Assembly (NCBI RefSeq): GCF_020164485.1 | Contig: NZ_JAIQZA010000019.1 | Coordinates: 1 to 64,000, forward strand | DNA: 64,000 nt | Reading direction: 5' to 3' | From: Salegentibacter tibetensis | Lineage (GTDB): Bacteria; Bacteroidota; Bacteroidia; Flavobacteriales; Flavobacteriaceae | Shown: positions 44,199 through 53,519 of the stretch, piece after piece | How the letters are laid out: each line of letters opens with the position of its first letter | Position numbering within the stretch: the first letter of the stretch is position 1 | Program-made: the position numbers and the translations under genes | Notes under the pieces: generated by a model | Told to the model about the DNA's origin: nothing | Databases searched by the model: none | Seen by the model: the letters and a program-made list of their open reading frames with translations, nothing else

Positions 44199-44797
44199 TA
44201 CTGCGATTTCTTTTGAAGTAATTCCTGAATAATTTCCGGGAAGTGTTTGTATTCCAGTTTATGAATCTTTTGGGCGAGCGTTTCAGGCGTATCTTCTTCT
44301 GAAATTTCTATTTTTGCCTGAAAGATCACTTCCCCTTCATCATAATTTTCATTTACATAATGAATACTGATGCCGCTTTCTTTTTCTTTATTCTGAATAA
44401 TGGCTTTGTGAACATTCATACCGTACATTCCTTTTCCTCCATATTTTGGAAGTAGTGCCGGATGAATGTTTACAATCTTATTAGGAAACTTTTTTAGGAT
44501 GTCTTTTGGAAACATCCACATAAATCCTGCTAAAACGATTAAATCAGGATTTATATCGTTCAAAATATGCAGAACATCGTAACTATTATAGAGTGCATCA
44601 CGATCAAAATGAAGGGCTTTAACATTTAAATCATGTGCTCTTTTTAGTACTTTTGCCGATCTTTTATTGGAGAACACCGCTACCACACTGGCATTGGGCG
44701 ACTTTTGGAAATATTTTATGATATTTTCAGCATTGGTTCCTGAGCCGGAGGCAAAGACAACTATTTTTTTTTCTTTGATATGTGCTGGATTGCTCAA
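44198..44797 (-). CDS. purN: Phosphoribosylglycinamide formyltransferase
   Basis: Formylates GAR with 10-formyl-tetrahydrofolate in purine synthesis. 199 residues. The N-terminal GSGTNAENII binds phosphate; NIHPALLPKYGGKGMYG contains the catalytic Asn and His, and the Asp lies in NENYDEG. It is divergent from acpP and heads the purN-rnhA unit. Confidence 0.95.
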   Translation of the reverse strand: MSNPAHIKEKKIVVFASGSGTNAENIIKYFQKSPNASVVAVFSNKRSAKVLKRAHDLNVKALHFDRDALYNSYDVLHILNDINPDLIVLAGFMWMFPKDILKKFPNKIVNIHPALLPKYGGKGMYGMNVHKAIIQNKEKESGISIHYVNENYDEGEVIFQAKIEISEEDTPETLAQKIHKLEYKHFPEIIQELLQKKSQ

Positions 44798-44907
44798 AAT
44801 AAGCTTGTTAACAATTATTAGAATGTAAAATTAAGCCCTTTCAATGAAATTTATGTAAATTACAACCACATTTTTAAAGTAAAAATCGGTTTTAAAATAA
44901 AGTTTTT

Positions 44908-44915
44908 TATTTTTG
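44908..44915 (+). promoter_or_regulatory. -7 box of the acpP operon
   Basis: TATTTTTG, an exact TAnnTTTG, 30 bp before the acpP ATG at 44946. No TTG at -33 is evident. Confidence 0.45.
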
Positions 44916-44945
44916 CCACCTAATCAAAATTAAAATAAAAGTATT

Positions 44946-45182
44946 ATGTCAGACATTGCATCAAGAGTAAAAGCGATTATCGTTGACAAGTTAGGTGTTG
45001 ACGAGAACGAGGTTGTTAACGAAGCGAGCTTCACAAATGACCTGGGTGCTGATTCATTGGACACTGTGGAATTGATCATGGAATTCGAAAAAGAATTCGA
45101 CATCCAGATTCCTGATGACCAGGCTGAGAACATTGCCACAGTAGGTCAGGCAATTTCTTATATTGAAGACGCAAAAAAATAA
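44946..45182 (+). CDS. acpP: Acyl carrier protein
   Basis: Carries growing fatty acids on a phosphopantetheine arm. 78 residues, strongly acidic. The modified serine is Ser37 in GADSLD. It opens the operon acpP-fabF-rnc; fabF starts 16 bp after its stop. This is the common order in Bacteroidetes and Proteobacteria. Confidence 0.98.
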   Translation: MSDIASRVKAIIVDKLGVDENEVVNEASFTNDLGADSLDTVELIMEFEKEFDIQIPDDQAENIATVGQAISYIEDAKK

Positions 45183-45198
45183 AAAGAGTATAGACCAT

Positions 45199-46452
45199 AT
45201 GGAGTTAAAGCGAGTTGTAGTAACGGGCCTGGGAGCCCTAACCCCCATTGGTAACAATATTGAAGAATATTGGGAGGCTTTGGTAGCCGGAAAAAGTGGT
45301 GGTGCACCTATTACCTATTTCGATACTGAAAAATTCAAAACCAAATTCGCTTGTGAACTCAAAAATTTTGACCCGCTGGATTTCTTTGACCGAAAGGAAG
45401 TAAGAAGGCTGGATAGGTTCGCCCAATATGCCATTGTCGCTTCGGATGAAGCGATAAAAGATTCCGGCATCAATCTGGATACTGTAGACAAGTACCGTGT
45501 TGGTGTGATATGGGGGGCCGGAATTGGCGGATTGGAAACTTTTCAAAACGAAGTTATAAACTTCGCGACGGGAGATGGTACACCAAGGTTTAATCCTTTT
45601 TTTATTCCTAAGATGATTGCAGATATTGCTCCGGGTAATATCTCCATTCGTCATGGGTTTATGGGAGCAAATTACACTACGGTTTCAGCCTGTGCATCTG
45701 CGGCAAACGCTATGATAGATGCATTGAATAATATAAGGCTGGGACACAGTGATATTATTGTTTCCGGAGGTTCTGAAGCCGCGGTAACTATGGCCGGTAT
45801 GGGTGGCTTTAATGCTATGCATGCCCTTTCTACACAAAACGATAATCCCGAAACAGCTTCAAGACCTTTTGATTCTACACGGGACGGATTTGTATTAGGA
45901 GAAGGCGCTGGAACACTTATTCTTGAAGAATATGAGCACGCCAAAGCCAGGGGAGCTAAAATTTATGCTGAAGTTCTTGGAGGAGGTTTATCTTCTGATG
46001 CTTACCATATGACCGCGCCCCATCCTGAAGGTAACGGAGTTGTTGCAGTTATGGAAAACTGTCTTAGAAATGCAGAAATGAAACCCGAAGACGTAGACGC
46101 CATAAACACGCACGGAACTTCTACTCCATTAGGTGATGTAGCCGAACTGAAAGCGATAAGCAAAGTTTTTGGAAATCATGCCAAAACAATGAACATCAAT
46201 TCAACAAAATCAATGACCGGGCATTTGCTTGGTGCCGCTGGTGCCGTAGAGGCAATTTCGGCAATTTTGTCTATGAAACATGGAATAGTACCACCTACTA
46301 TCAACCACGAGCACAAAGACGAGAACATTGATCCAGATTTGAACCTTACGCTAAACAAAGCTCAAAAACGTGATGTAAAGGTGGTAATGAGCAACACGTT
46401 TGGGTTTGGAGGGCATAACGCCTGTGTGTTATTTAAAAAGTTTGAAGAATAA
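45199..46452 (+). CDS. fabF: 3-oxoacyl-[acyl-carrier-protein] synthase II
   Basis: Extends acyl-ACP with malonyl-ACP in fatty acid synthesis. The ATG at 45199 (MELKRVVVTGLGALTPIG) gives 417 residues; the earlier ATG at 45163 lies inside acpP and is rejected. The nucleophile is Cys165 in VSACASA, with His in NTHGTSTPLGD and in SMTGHLLGAAG. Sits between acpP and rnc. Confidence 0.96.
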   Translation: MELKRVVVTGLGALTPIGNNIEEYWEALVAGKSGGAPITYFDTEKFKTKFACELKNFDPLDFFDRKEVRRLDRFAQYAIVASDEAIKDSGINLDTVDKYRVGVIWGAGIGGLETFQNEVINFATGDGTPRFNPFFIPKMIADIAPGNISIRHGFMGANYTTVSACASAANAMIDALNNIRLGHSDIIVSGGSEAAVTMAGMGGFNAMHALSTQNDNPETASRPFDSTRDGFVLGEGAGTLILEEYEHAKARGAKIYAEVLGGGLSSDAYHMTAPHPEGNGVVAVMENCLRNAEMKPEDVDAINTHGTSTPLGDVAELKAISKVFGNHAKTMNINSTKSMTGHLLGAAGAVEAISAILSMKHGIVPPTINHEHKDENIDPDLNLTLNKAQKRDVKVVMSNTFGFGGHNACVLFKKFEE

Positions 46453-46463
46453 CCTATTGTATT

Positions 46464-47195
46464 ATGGGCGTTCTTCGAAATATATTAAATTCCCGTTCTG
46501 ACAAAGGCGGGAATTTTTTTTCGGTTTTATACAAAATGCTGGGGTTTAAACCCAAAAATATTCTACACTATCGTAAAGCCTTTACACATCGTTCCTTAAA
46601 TATAAAAGATGAAAAAGGTAATGCTATAAGTTTTGAGCGACTGGAGTTTTTGGGAGACGCAATGCTAAGCGCTGTAATCGCTTCCCATCTTTTTAAAGCA
46701 GTCCCCGGCGGTAATGAAGGTTATCTTACCAAAATGCGTTCTAAAGTAGTTAGCCGAAAACATCTAAATGAACTCGGGAAAGACCTTGATCTTATAGATC
46801 ACGTACAAACCAATATTCCGAAAGATCAATTTGGAGCTAATATTCACGGCAATTTATTTGAAGCGCTCATAGGTGCGATTTATCTTGACAGGGGCTATAA
46901 ATATTGCAAACGCTTTATTTATGAAAGGGTAATAGATCCTTATGTAGATATAGAGCAATTAGAAGGGCAGGTAATAAGTTATAAGAGCCTTTTTATAGAA
47001 TGGTGTCAAAAAGAAAAACGGGAATTCGATTTTGAGGTTTATGAAGATACCGGAAATGACGAGGTGAAACATTTTGCCGTAAAATTACGCTTAGACGACA
47101 AGGTGGTGGCTAAGGCGCGGGCAACCTCGAAAAAGAAGGCGGAAGAAAAAACCGCAAAAAGAGCCTTTTATGCACTTCAAAATAAAATCACTTAA
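46464..47195 (+). CDS. rnc: Ribonuclease III
   Basis: Cuts double-stranded RNA in rRNA maturation and regulation. 243 residues. The signature ERLEFLGDAMLS (near 52-63) and the second acidic site ANLFEALIGAIYLDRG-like (here GNLFEALIGAIYLDRG) are present, followed by a C-terminal double-stranded-RNA-binding domain ending KKKAEEKTAKRAFYAL. Third gene of the acpP-fabF-rnc operon, 11 bp after fabF. Confidence 0.95.
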   Translation: MGVLRNILNSRSDKGGNFFSVLYKMLGFKPKNILHYRKAFTHRSLNIKDEKGNAISFERLEFLGDAMLSAVIASHLFKAVPGGNEGYLTKMRSKVVSRKHLNELGKDLDLIDHVQTNIPKDQFGANIHGNLFEALIGAIYLDRGYKYCKRFIYERVIDPYVDIEQLEGQVISYKSLFIEWCQKEKREFDFEVYEDTGNDEVKHFAVKLRLDDKVVAKARATSKKKAEEKTAKRAFYALQNKIT

Positions 47196-47308
47196 AATTG
47201 TGAAATTAGCGCAAACTATAACGTTTTCGTAGATAAATATGAAGTTTTGAGGGTATAAAGCTTCATTTTTCTCAATCTTATCTTATCTTTAGCCTTAAAT
47301 TAAAAGTT

Positions 47309-47797
47309 ATGCAATCGCATAAAATGCTGCTTGAGGATGTTGAGGAAGATGAATTCGGCTTAATAGCGCTTTATAGTGATTTAGAAGAATACAAGATGGC
47401 TTATCTATTAAATAAGTATCTTAAGCTTCAATTAAAAAGAGAACGTAGAGATATAGACTTCAATCACAAATCGGTAGAAGCATACTACGCTCATTATTCC
47501 TTTAAAGATCCGGCAAATTTCAGGTCTTATCACCTGGTTGCTAACAAGTTTAAAGGAGAACCGAAGAAGATATTAAGTTCGGGTTCTTTATTTGAAGAAG
47601 AAGAAGTTAGACCTTTGCAGGTAAACCTGGTTCCTGATTATAAAAAGGTGGATTTCTTTCTCAAAATAGACGAGGAACTAAGTCAAAGAGACCTCAATTT
47701 ACTTGTTAATGCTATAAGCCAAATACCACAAATTAGAGCAGTTTATAAAATTGACACAGATTTATTAAAATCCAAACAAAATTTAATTTTTGAATAA
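47309..47797 (+). CDS. IPExxxVDY family protein
   Basis: 162 residues; a small flavobacterial family named after a short motif near the C-terminus. Here the related stretch reads LVPDYKKVDFFLKI (near 111-124). Soluble, no signal peptide. Function unknown, but in flavobacteria the gene usually comes directly before pyruvate kinase, as here, with stop and start overlapping in TAATG at 47795-47799. That coupling hints at a role linked to pyruvate kinase, which remains an inference. Confidence 0.75.
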   Translation: MQSHKMLLEDVEEDEFGLIALYSDLEEYKMAYLLNKYLKLQLKRERRDIDFNHKSVEAYYAHYSFKDPANFRSYHLVANKFKGEPKKILSSGSLFEEEEVRPLQVNLVPDYKKVDFFLKIDEELSQRDLNLLVNAISQIPQIRAVYKIDTDLLKSKQNLIFE

Positions 47798-49227
47798 TGC
47801 CAACAAATAAGAAAACTAAAATAGTTGCTACCCTCGGTCCGGCAACTAGTTCCAAAGAAACCTTAGATAAAATGCTCCAGGCCGGAGTAAACGTGTTTAG
47901 AGTTAACTTCTCACATGCTAATTATGATGATGTAAGAGAACGCATTAAAATGATTAGGGATTTAAACAAGGAAAAAGGTTACAATGCCGCAATCCTTGGT
48001 GATTTACAAGGCCCTAAACTGCGTGTAGGAGTAATGAAAGACGAGGTTGTAGTTTCTGAAGGTGATGAAATTGTTTTCGCCACCGGAAAGGAATTTAAAG
48101 GAACTGCTGAGCGTGTTTATATGAATTACGATACTTTTCCACAGGATGTTTCTGCGGGAGAGCGTATTCTTTTAGACGACGGAAAGCTTATGTTTGAAGT
48201 AATAAGTTCAAATAAAAAAGATGAAGTTAGAACCCGGGTTATCCAGGGTGGACCTTTAAAATCTAAAAAGGGAGTAAATCTTCCGAATACCAATATTTCT
48301 CTTCCTGCTTTAACAGAAAAAGATGTAGAAGATGCGATTTTTGCTTGCGAAATGCAGGTAGACTGGATGGCACTATCTTTTGTGCGTCACGCTGAAGATT
48401 TAAAAGAACTTCAGGATCTAATTAAGAAGCACAGCGATTATAAAATTCCGATCATTGCTAAAATTGAGAAGCCGGAAGGTGTAGCGAATATCGATAAGAT
48501 CGTGGCTTATTGCGACGGCTTAATGGTTGCGCGGGGAGATTTAGGGGTAGAAATTCCTGCCCACGAAGTTCCGCTTATTCAAAAGAAACTGGTGCTTACT
48601 GCTAAAAAAGCAAGAATTCCGGTAATTATCGCCACACAAATGATGGAGACCATGATCACCAGCCTTACGCCTACCAGAGCTGAGGTTAACGATGTGGCCA
48701 ACTCTGTTATGGATGGTGCCGATGCCGTAATGCTTAGTGGAGAAACTTCAGTAGGACAATACCCGGTGCAGGTTATTCAGAAAATGGCTCAAATTCTGGC
48801 TACAGTAGAGAACTCTCCTTTGATTAAAGTTCCTCACGACCCGCCACATGTGCGCACCAAACGTTATATAACTAAATCTGTTTGTTACCACGCGGCGCAT
48901 ATGGCCAACGAAATTAAGGCTAAAGCTATTTGTACACTAACCAATAGTGGTTATACCGCTTTCCAGATTTCTGCCTGGAGACCTGAAGCACATATTTTAG
49001 TATTTACATCTAATAACAGAATTTTATGCCAGCTTAGTCTATTGTGGGGTGTAAAAGCTTTCCATTACGATAAATTTGTAAGTACAGATGAAACTATCGA
49101 TGATATAAACCGGATCGCAAAAGAGAAAGCATTCGTTGAAATCGGCGATTATACCATTAACCTTGCAGCGATGCCAATTGGTGAAAAAGGAATGGTAAAT
49201 ACCTTAAGGGTTTCTGAAATAGAATAA
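47797..49227 (+). CDS. pyk: Pyruvate kinase
   Basis: Makes pyruvate and ATP from phosphoenolpyruvate. 476 residues. Visible features: KIVATLGPATSSKE at the N-terminus, the metal/K+ region RVNFSHANYDD, the active-site Lys in IPIIAKIEKPEGVANID, and the ATQMMETM segment. The C-terminal domain is short, consistent with type II-like regulation but not proof of it. Coupled to the IPExxxVDY gene and ended by a terminator shared with dinB. Confidence 0.96.
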   Translation: MPTNKKTKIVATLGPATSSKETLDKMLQAGVNVFRVNFSHANYDDVRERIKMIRDLNKEKGYNAAILGDLQGPKLRVGVMKDEVVVSEGDEIVFATGKEFKGTAERVYMNYDTFPQDVSAGERILLDDGKLMFEVISSNKKDEVRTRVIQGGPLKSKKGVNLPNTNISLPALTEKDVEDAIFACEMQVDWMALSFVRHAEDLKELQDLIKKHSDYKIPIIAKIEKPEGVANIDKIVAYCDGLMVARGDLGVEIPAHEVPLIQKKLVLTAKKARIPVIIATQMMETMITSLTPTRAEVNDVANSVMDGADAVMLSGETSVGQYPVQVIQKMAQILATVENSPLIKVPHDPPHVRTKRYITKSVCYHAAHMANEIKAKAICTLTNSGYTAFQISAWRPEAHILVFTSNNRILCQLSLLWGVKAFHYDKFVSTDETIDDINRIAKEKAFVEIGDYTINLAAMPIGEKGMVNTLRVSEIE

Positions 49228-49238
49228 TTGAAATAATT

Positions 49239-49289
49239 TAGAAACAAAAAAGCCGCGAATGCATGGTATTCGGGGCTTTTTTGTTTCTA
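49239..49289. terminator. Shared two-way terminator of pyk and dinB
   Basis: A 22-bp stem, 49239-49260 with 49268-49289, has one mismatch and a 7-nt loop. It carries A and T runs on both sides, so it can stop transcription from either direction. Its right arm includes the dinB stop codon. Confidence 0.85.
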
Positions 49290-50390
49290 AAACTCAAACT
49301 TTAGCTGGACTTCAATTTTCTTTTCTTCTGAAGATTTCTTCTCGTTTTTCTCGGTATTTAAGTTTGAAAGGGAAATGCCCAAAAGACGCACTGAATTTTT
49401 CATTTTTTCCTGGTATAATAATTCTTTGGCGTTCTCCAAAATCAGCTCCTTGCTGGAAATAAAAAAAGAGATGGTTTTACTGCGGGTTTGCAAGGTGAAA
49501 TCGCTGTATTTTATCTTGAGGGTCACGGTTTTTCCGGCGACTTTACTTTTTTTAAGTCGGTGTTCTATTTCTTCAGCAATATTTTCCAGCCTTTCCAGCA
49601 TAAAAATTTCCGAAGAGATATTTTCATTAAAGGTGCGTTCGGCACCAAGTGATTTTCGTATTCTGTTTGGTTTTACTTCGCTAAGGTGAATGCCGCGAAC
49701 CACATTAAAATAATGCGCACCACTTTTTCCGAATTTTTCTGTTAAATATTCCTGCGATTTTTGTTTAAGATCTTTTCCGGTAAAAATGCCCAGCATATAC
49801 ATTTTTTCGGCGGTCACTTTTCCCACGCCGTGAAATTTCCTGATGTCCAGAACTTCCAAAAACTCTTCAACTTCTTCGGGATTTACCGTTTTTTGCCCGT
49901 TGGGTTTATTAAAATCGCTGGCAATCTTGGCGATAAATTTATTGATAGAAATCCCCGCGGAAGCATTTAATCCAGTTTTCTCTTTAATTTTCTCCCTGAT
50001 TTCCTTCGCTATAAGACTCGCGCTGGGATTACCTTTTTTATTTTCGGTTACATCAAGATAAGCTTCATCCAAAGAAAGCGGCTCCACAAGATCGGTGTAC
50101 TCCAGGAAAATTTCCCTAATGCGTTGTGAGAATTCGTGGTAACGTTCAAAGCGAGGTTTTACAAAAATAAGCTGGGGGCAATTTCGCTTTGCAATCACGC
50201 TACTCATAGCGCTTTTAACGCCAAATTTACGAGCTTCGTAGCTGGCGGCACTAACTACCCCTCTTTGTGAACTTCCTCCCACAGCAATTGCCTTACCGCG
50301 CAAGTCGGGATTGTCCAGTTGCTCTACCGAGGCATAGAACGCATCCATATCAATATGGATAATTTTACGAATTGGAAGTTCTTCGATCAC
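49287..50390 (-). CDS. dinB: DNA polymerase IV (Y-family)
   Basis: A translesion DNA polymerase without proofreading. 367 residues. Catalytic acids lie in IHIDMDAFYASVEQ (near 11-24) and LSLDEAYLDVTE (near 103-114); the helix-hairpin-helix KFHGVGKVTAEKM and the little-finger domain with RIRKSLGAERTF follow. A beta-clamp-binding peptide may be in the C-terminal tail (VQLKFEF). Convergent with pyk. Confidence 0.95.
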   Translation of the reverse strand: MIEELPIRKIIHIDMDAFYASVEQLDNPDLRGKAIAVGGSSQRGVVSAASYEARKFGVKSAMSSVIAKRNCPQLIFVKPRFERYHEFSQRIREIFLEYTDLVEPLSLDEAYLDVTENKKGNPSASLIAKEIREKIKEKTGLNASAGISINKFIAKIASDFNKPNGQKTVNPEEVEEFLEVLDIRKFHGVGKVTAEKMYMLGIFTGKDLKQKSQEYLTEKFGKSGAHYFNVVRGIHLSEVKPNRIRKSLGAERTFNENISSEIFMLERLENIAEEIEHRLKKSKVAGKTVTLKIKYSDFTLQTRSKTISFFISSKELILENAKELLYQEKMKNSVRLLGISLSNLNTEKNEKKSSEEKKIEVQLKFEF

Positions 50391-50555
50391 TTTACAAAGT
50401 TAAAGAAAGAAGTATTGGTTTCGTATTTCTTAATGAAGCAAGCTTTCTTAAAATTTCGTTAGGGCATAGACCTGGACGGCATATTTTGTTTATATTCTTT
50501 ACTGAAAGCTAATATTGTTTATTCAAGCAATTATTAACCGTCAAAAAAATAATAT

Positions 50556-51221
50556 ATGCCAAAAACAGCAATAATTTTAGGGGCTACCGGCCTTACCGGG
50601 GGGATATTACTTCAGCAATTACTTGAGGATGATAGGTATGAAAAGATTAAACTTTTCTCGAGGAATTCAGTAGAAATAGACAATCCAAAAATCGAGGAAC
50701 ATTTAATAGATCTTTTTAAACTGGAGGAACATAAAGAAAAATTTACCGCCGATGAGGTTTTTTGTTGTGTGGGTACCACAAAAAAGAAAACCCCAGATCA
50801 TGACACCTACACCAAAATAGATCGCGGGATTCCTATTACGGCTGCCAAACTTTGCAAAGAAAACAACATAGATACTTTTCTGGTGGTTTCTGCGCTTGGC
50901 GCCAATCCTAAAAGTCGGGTGTTTTATAACCGCACTAAAGGGAAAATGGAAAAGGAAGTTTTGGAGGAGGAAATTAAGCACACTTACATTCTGCAGCCTT
51001 CTCTTATTACCGGCGAGCGGAAGGAAAGCCGAAGTTTTGAAAAAATAGGAAAAGTAATGCTCAGCTTTATCAATCCTTTTTTCCTGGGAACTATGCGAAA
51101 ATACAAATCTATTTCAGCTGAAAGTATTGCTAAAGCGATGGTAGCTATTGCCAATACGCCTGAATTAGATGTGCAAAGAATTCCCTCAGATGAAATTAAA
51201 AATATAGCACACAATAATTAG
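50556..51221 (+). CDS. NAD(P)-binding TIP30/HTATIP2-like oxidoreductase
   Basis: A 221-residue short-chain/atypical Rossmann protein. The N-terminal nucleotide motif is GATGLTGG (8-15); FCCVGTTKKKTPD and VVSALGANPKSRVFYNRTKGKME hold the usual Ser and YNRTKG (Tyr and Lys) positions. Relatives are of uncertain substrate. First gene of a run of five small genes; the CYTH gene begins right after its stop with no gap. Confidence 0.82.
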   Translation: MPKTAIILGATGLTGGILLQQLLEDDRYEKIKLFSRNSVEIDNPKIEEHLIDLFKLEEHKEKFTADEVFCCVGTTKKKTPDHDTYTKIDRGIPITAAKLCKENNIDTFLVVSALGANPKSRVFYNRTKGKMEKEVLEEEIKHTYILQPSLITGERKESRSFEKIGKVMLSFINPFFLGTMRKYKSISAESIAKAMVAIANTPELDVQRIPSDEIKNIAHNN

Positions 51222-51689
51222 ATGCGGGAAATTGAACGTAAATACCTTGTGGTTTCAGACGATTTCAAAAAGGAATCATTTAAGAATTTTCATATAAAAC
51301 AGGGGTTTTTAAATACCGATCCTCAAAGAACGGTGCGATTAAGAATTACAGGCGAGAAAGCATTTTTAACCATTAAAGGAAAATCTTCTAAAAACGGACT
51401 TACCCGATTTGAATGGGAAAAGGAAATCGATAAAAATGAAGCTGAAGCCCTTTTTGAACTTTGTGAACCCGGGGTTATAGAGAAAACCCGGTATTTAGTG
51501 GAAACAGGTGATTTTGTTTTTGAAATTGACGAATTTTACGATGAAAATGAAGGCTTAACTGTTGCGGAAATCGAACTGAATACGGAAACCGATACCTTTC
51601 AAAAGCCTGAATGGCTGGGGAAGGAAGTTACCGGTGAAATAAAATATTATAATTCACAATTAAGTAAAAGACCTTATAAGAACTGGTAA
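51222..51689 (+). CDS. CYTH-domain phosphohydrolase (triphosphatase-like)
   Basis: 155 residues with the diagnostic N-terminal EIERKYLV (ExExK), a strand rich in basic residues (RTVRLRITGEKAFLTIKGK) and the acidic FEIDEFYDENEGLTVAEIE, which together form the tunnel that binds triphosphate and metal. Short bacterial members are inorganic triphosphatases or of unknown activity. Adjacent to the NAD(P)-binding gene. Confidence 0.88.
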   Translation: MREIERKYLVVSDDFKKESFKNFHIKQGFLNTDPQRTVRLRITGEKAFLTIKGKSSKNGLTRFEWEKEIDKNEAEALFELCEPGVIEKTRYLVETGDFVFEIDEFYDENEGLTVAEIELNTETDTFQKPEWLGKEVTGEIKYYNSQLSKRPYKNW

Positions 51690-51698
51690 AGCTTTAAG

Positions 51699-52199
51699 AT
51701 GAAAAAATTAATTTATATACTCGTTTTTCCATTCCTAATAGTTTCCTGTAATGATATTCCGCAACAGGAGCGCGGAATTCCAGGCCCCGAAGAAGTTGTC
51801 GCAAAGAAGCCCAAGATAAATATAGATTCCGTGGAGAAGGATTTAAAACAAAAAGGCTATCAAACCTTTAGATATGAAGAAGGCGATACCACTTATTTGA
51901 TGCAGCAGTATTATATGGTTTTTCTGAAAAGAGGCGAAAACCGAAGTCAGGATTCTACCGAAGCCGCCAGATTGCAAAAAGAGCACCTGGCCTATTTAAC
52001 CAGAATGGCCGAAGAAGGTTATGCCAGTTTAATTGGTCCATTTGGTAGTGACGGAGAAATTCGCGGAATCGCAGTTTATAATACAGCAACCCGGGAAGAA
52101 GCCGATAGTTTGGCAAACCAGGATCCTATGGTGAAATCTGGCAGGTTAAAAGTTGAAGTTCATCCCTGGTGGACCGCAAAAGGAGGAAAGCTTAATTAA
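51699..52199 (+). CDS. YciI-like domain lipoprotein
   Basis: 166 residues. A lipoprotein signal ends in LIVSC (Cys17); from about 66 comes a YCII-type domain: YYMVFLKRG, then LQKEHLAYLTRM and the end part GYASLIGPFGSDG with AVYNTATREEADSLANQDPM. YciI proteins are small ferredoxin-like folds with a conserved His-Asp pair; here His98 is in EHLAYL. Being a lipoprotein is unusual for the family. Third gene of the run. Confidence 0.75.
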   Translation: MKKLIYILVFPFLIVSCNDIPQQERGIPGPEEVVAKKPKINIDSVEKDLKQKGYQTFRYEEGDTTYLMQQYYMVFLKRGENRSQDSTEAARLQKEHLAYLTRMAEEGYASLIGPFGSDGEIRGIAVYNTATREEADSLANQDPMVKSGRLKVEVHPWWTAKGGKLN

Positions 52200-52235
52200 G
52201 CCTGAAGGATACGAGTAATTTTAAAGAAGTGAATT

Positions 52236-52517
52236 ATGAAGATTGAACAAAATGATGAAGGAAGAAAAGGCTTTTTCCAGGCTTTAAAAGACCAAAAACA
52301 AGCTGGGAAGATGACTTATACCTGGGCCGGAACAAGAAAATTTATAATAGACCATACGGAAGTTGATTCAAATTTTAAAGGCGAAGGTGTTGGTAAAAAG
52401 ATGGTTGAATCTGCAGTAGATTTTGCTAAAGAGAATAAATTAAAAGTAATTCCGCTCTGTCCTTTTGCTAAAAATGTAATAGAAAAAAACCCAGAATTTC
52501 AAGAAGTGCTTGCCTAA
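52236..52517 (+). CDS. Short GNAT-fold N-acetyltransferase (COG2388 type)
   Basis: 93 residues, the minimal acetyl-CoA-binding form of the GNAT fold. The key region is HTEVDSNFKGEGVGKKMVES (acetyl-CoA loop GEGVGK) followed by VIPLCPFAKNVIEKNPEF, which is the family signature end. Substrate unknown. Fourth gene of the run, 36 bp after the lipoprotein. Confidence 0.85.
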   Translation: MKIEQNDEGRKGFFQALKDQKQAGKMTYTWAGTRKFIIDHTEVDSNFKGEGVGKKMVESAVDFAKENKLKVIPLCPFAKNVIEKNPEFQEVLA

Positions 52518-52534
52518 TTTTTAAGCGTATTATC

Positions 52535-53461
52535 ATGAAAACTTCTTCACTTCCAGATTTGAAATATGTGAGCTTCGAAAAGGAGAAACTCACGCTTCAT
52601 CTCTTCCTGCAAATTGTGGGTAAAATCAGGTTAAAACTTACACCCCGAAAAAATCACTGGTGGTATGTCACCCATTATATCACAGAAATGGGATTCAGCA
52701 CCGGGCCGATTCCCTATAACAATGGATTTAGCAGTTTTTCTATAACTTTTAATGTAAGTAAACATCAATTGGATATACAAACCAGCGAAGGTGGTTTTGA
52801 AACCTTAAAACTTGAAAATGGTTTATGCGTAGCGGAGTTTTATACTCAAGTTTTTACGATTTTAAAAGAGTTGAACATCTGGGTGAAAATTGTTGAGAAA
52901 CCTTATGATCTTGGAATTGAAAATGAATTTTCAGCAATTTCAGAATATCATCATTATGATGAATCTTATGTTGAAAAGCTATGGAAAGGTTTATTATGGA
53001 TAGACAGTGTTTTTAAAGAATTTAGCGGACGATTCTGCGGAAAAACCTCTCTTGTTCATTTATACTGGCATTCTATGGATATAGCTGTGACAAGGTTTTC
53101 CGGGAAAAAAGCACCAAAAATGCCCGCTGAAGCAAGAATTTCAGATAAAGATGCTTATAGCCACGAATGTATAAGTTTTGGCTTTTGGCCAGGAGATGAT
53201 AAGGTGCAGGAACCTGCATTTTATTCCTATACTTTTCCTAATCCCGAAGGTATTGAAAACGAAGAATTACGACCGGCTTCTGCAAGCTGGGAAATGAGTA
53301 ACGGAAGTCCAATTGCTATTCTTACTTACGCAAATCTAAGGGAAGAGGAAAATCCGAGGCAGGCTTTGCTGGATTTTATAGAAAGTGCTTATCATGCCGG
53401 CGCAGAACTTGCAGGCTGGTCCATAGAAGATTTCAAGGTCCAGGATCTTGAAAACCTTTGA
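52535..53461 (+). CDS. DUF5996 family protein
   Basis: 308 residues, soluble, rich in Trp and aromatic residues, with the recurring segment TLHLFLQIVGKIRLKLTPRKNHWW near the start and HECISFGFWPGD (231-region) in the second half. It matches my recollection of DUF5996, a family of unknown function in many bacteria. Starts 17 bp after the GNAT stop and ends the five-gene run. Confidence 0.75.
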   Translation: MKTSSLPDLKYVSFEKEKLTLHLFLQIVGKIRLKLTPRKNHWWYVTHYITEMGFSTGPIPYNNGFSSFSITFNVSKHQLDIQTSEGGFETLKLENGLCVAEFYTQVFTILKELNIWVKIVEKPYDLGIENEFSAISEYHHYDESYVEKLWKGLLWIDSVFKEFSGRFCGKTSLVHLYWHSMDIAVTRFSGKKAPKMPAEARISDKDAYSHECISFGFWPGDDKVQEPAFYSYTFPNPEGIENEELRPASASWEMSNGSPIAILTYANLREEENPRQALLDFIESAYHAGAELAGWSIEDFKVQDLENL

Positions 53462-53519
53462 GAGACCAAAGAATTTATCTGAAAAAAAAAATAAACTATG
53501 TTCGCTACGTTAACTGCGA

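Noticed and set aside
45163-45198. Earlier ATG for fabF
   Set aside because: It lies inside acpP and adds residues not found in FabF proteins; MELKRVVVTG is the family start.
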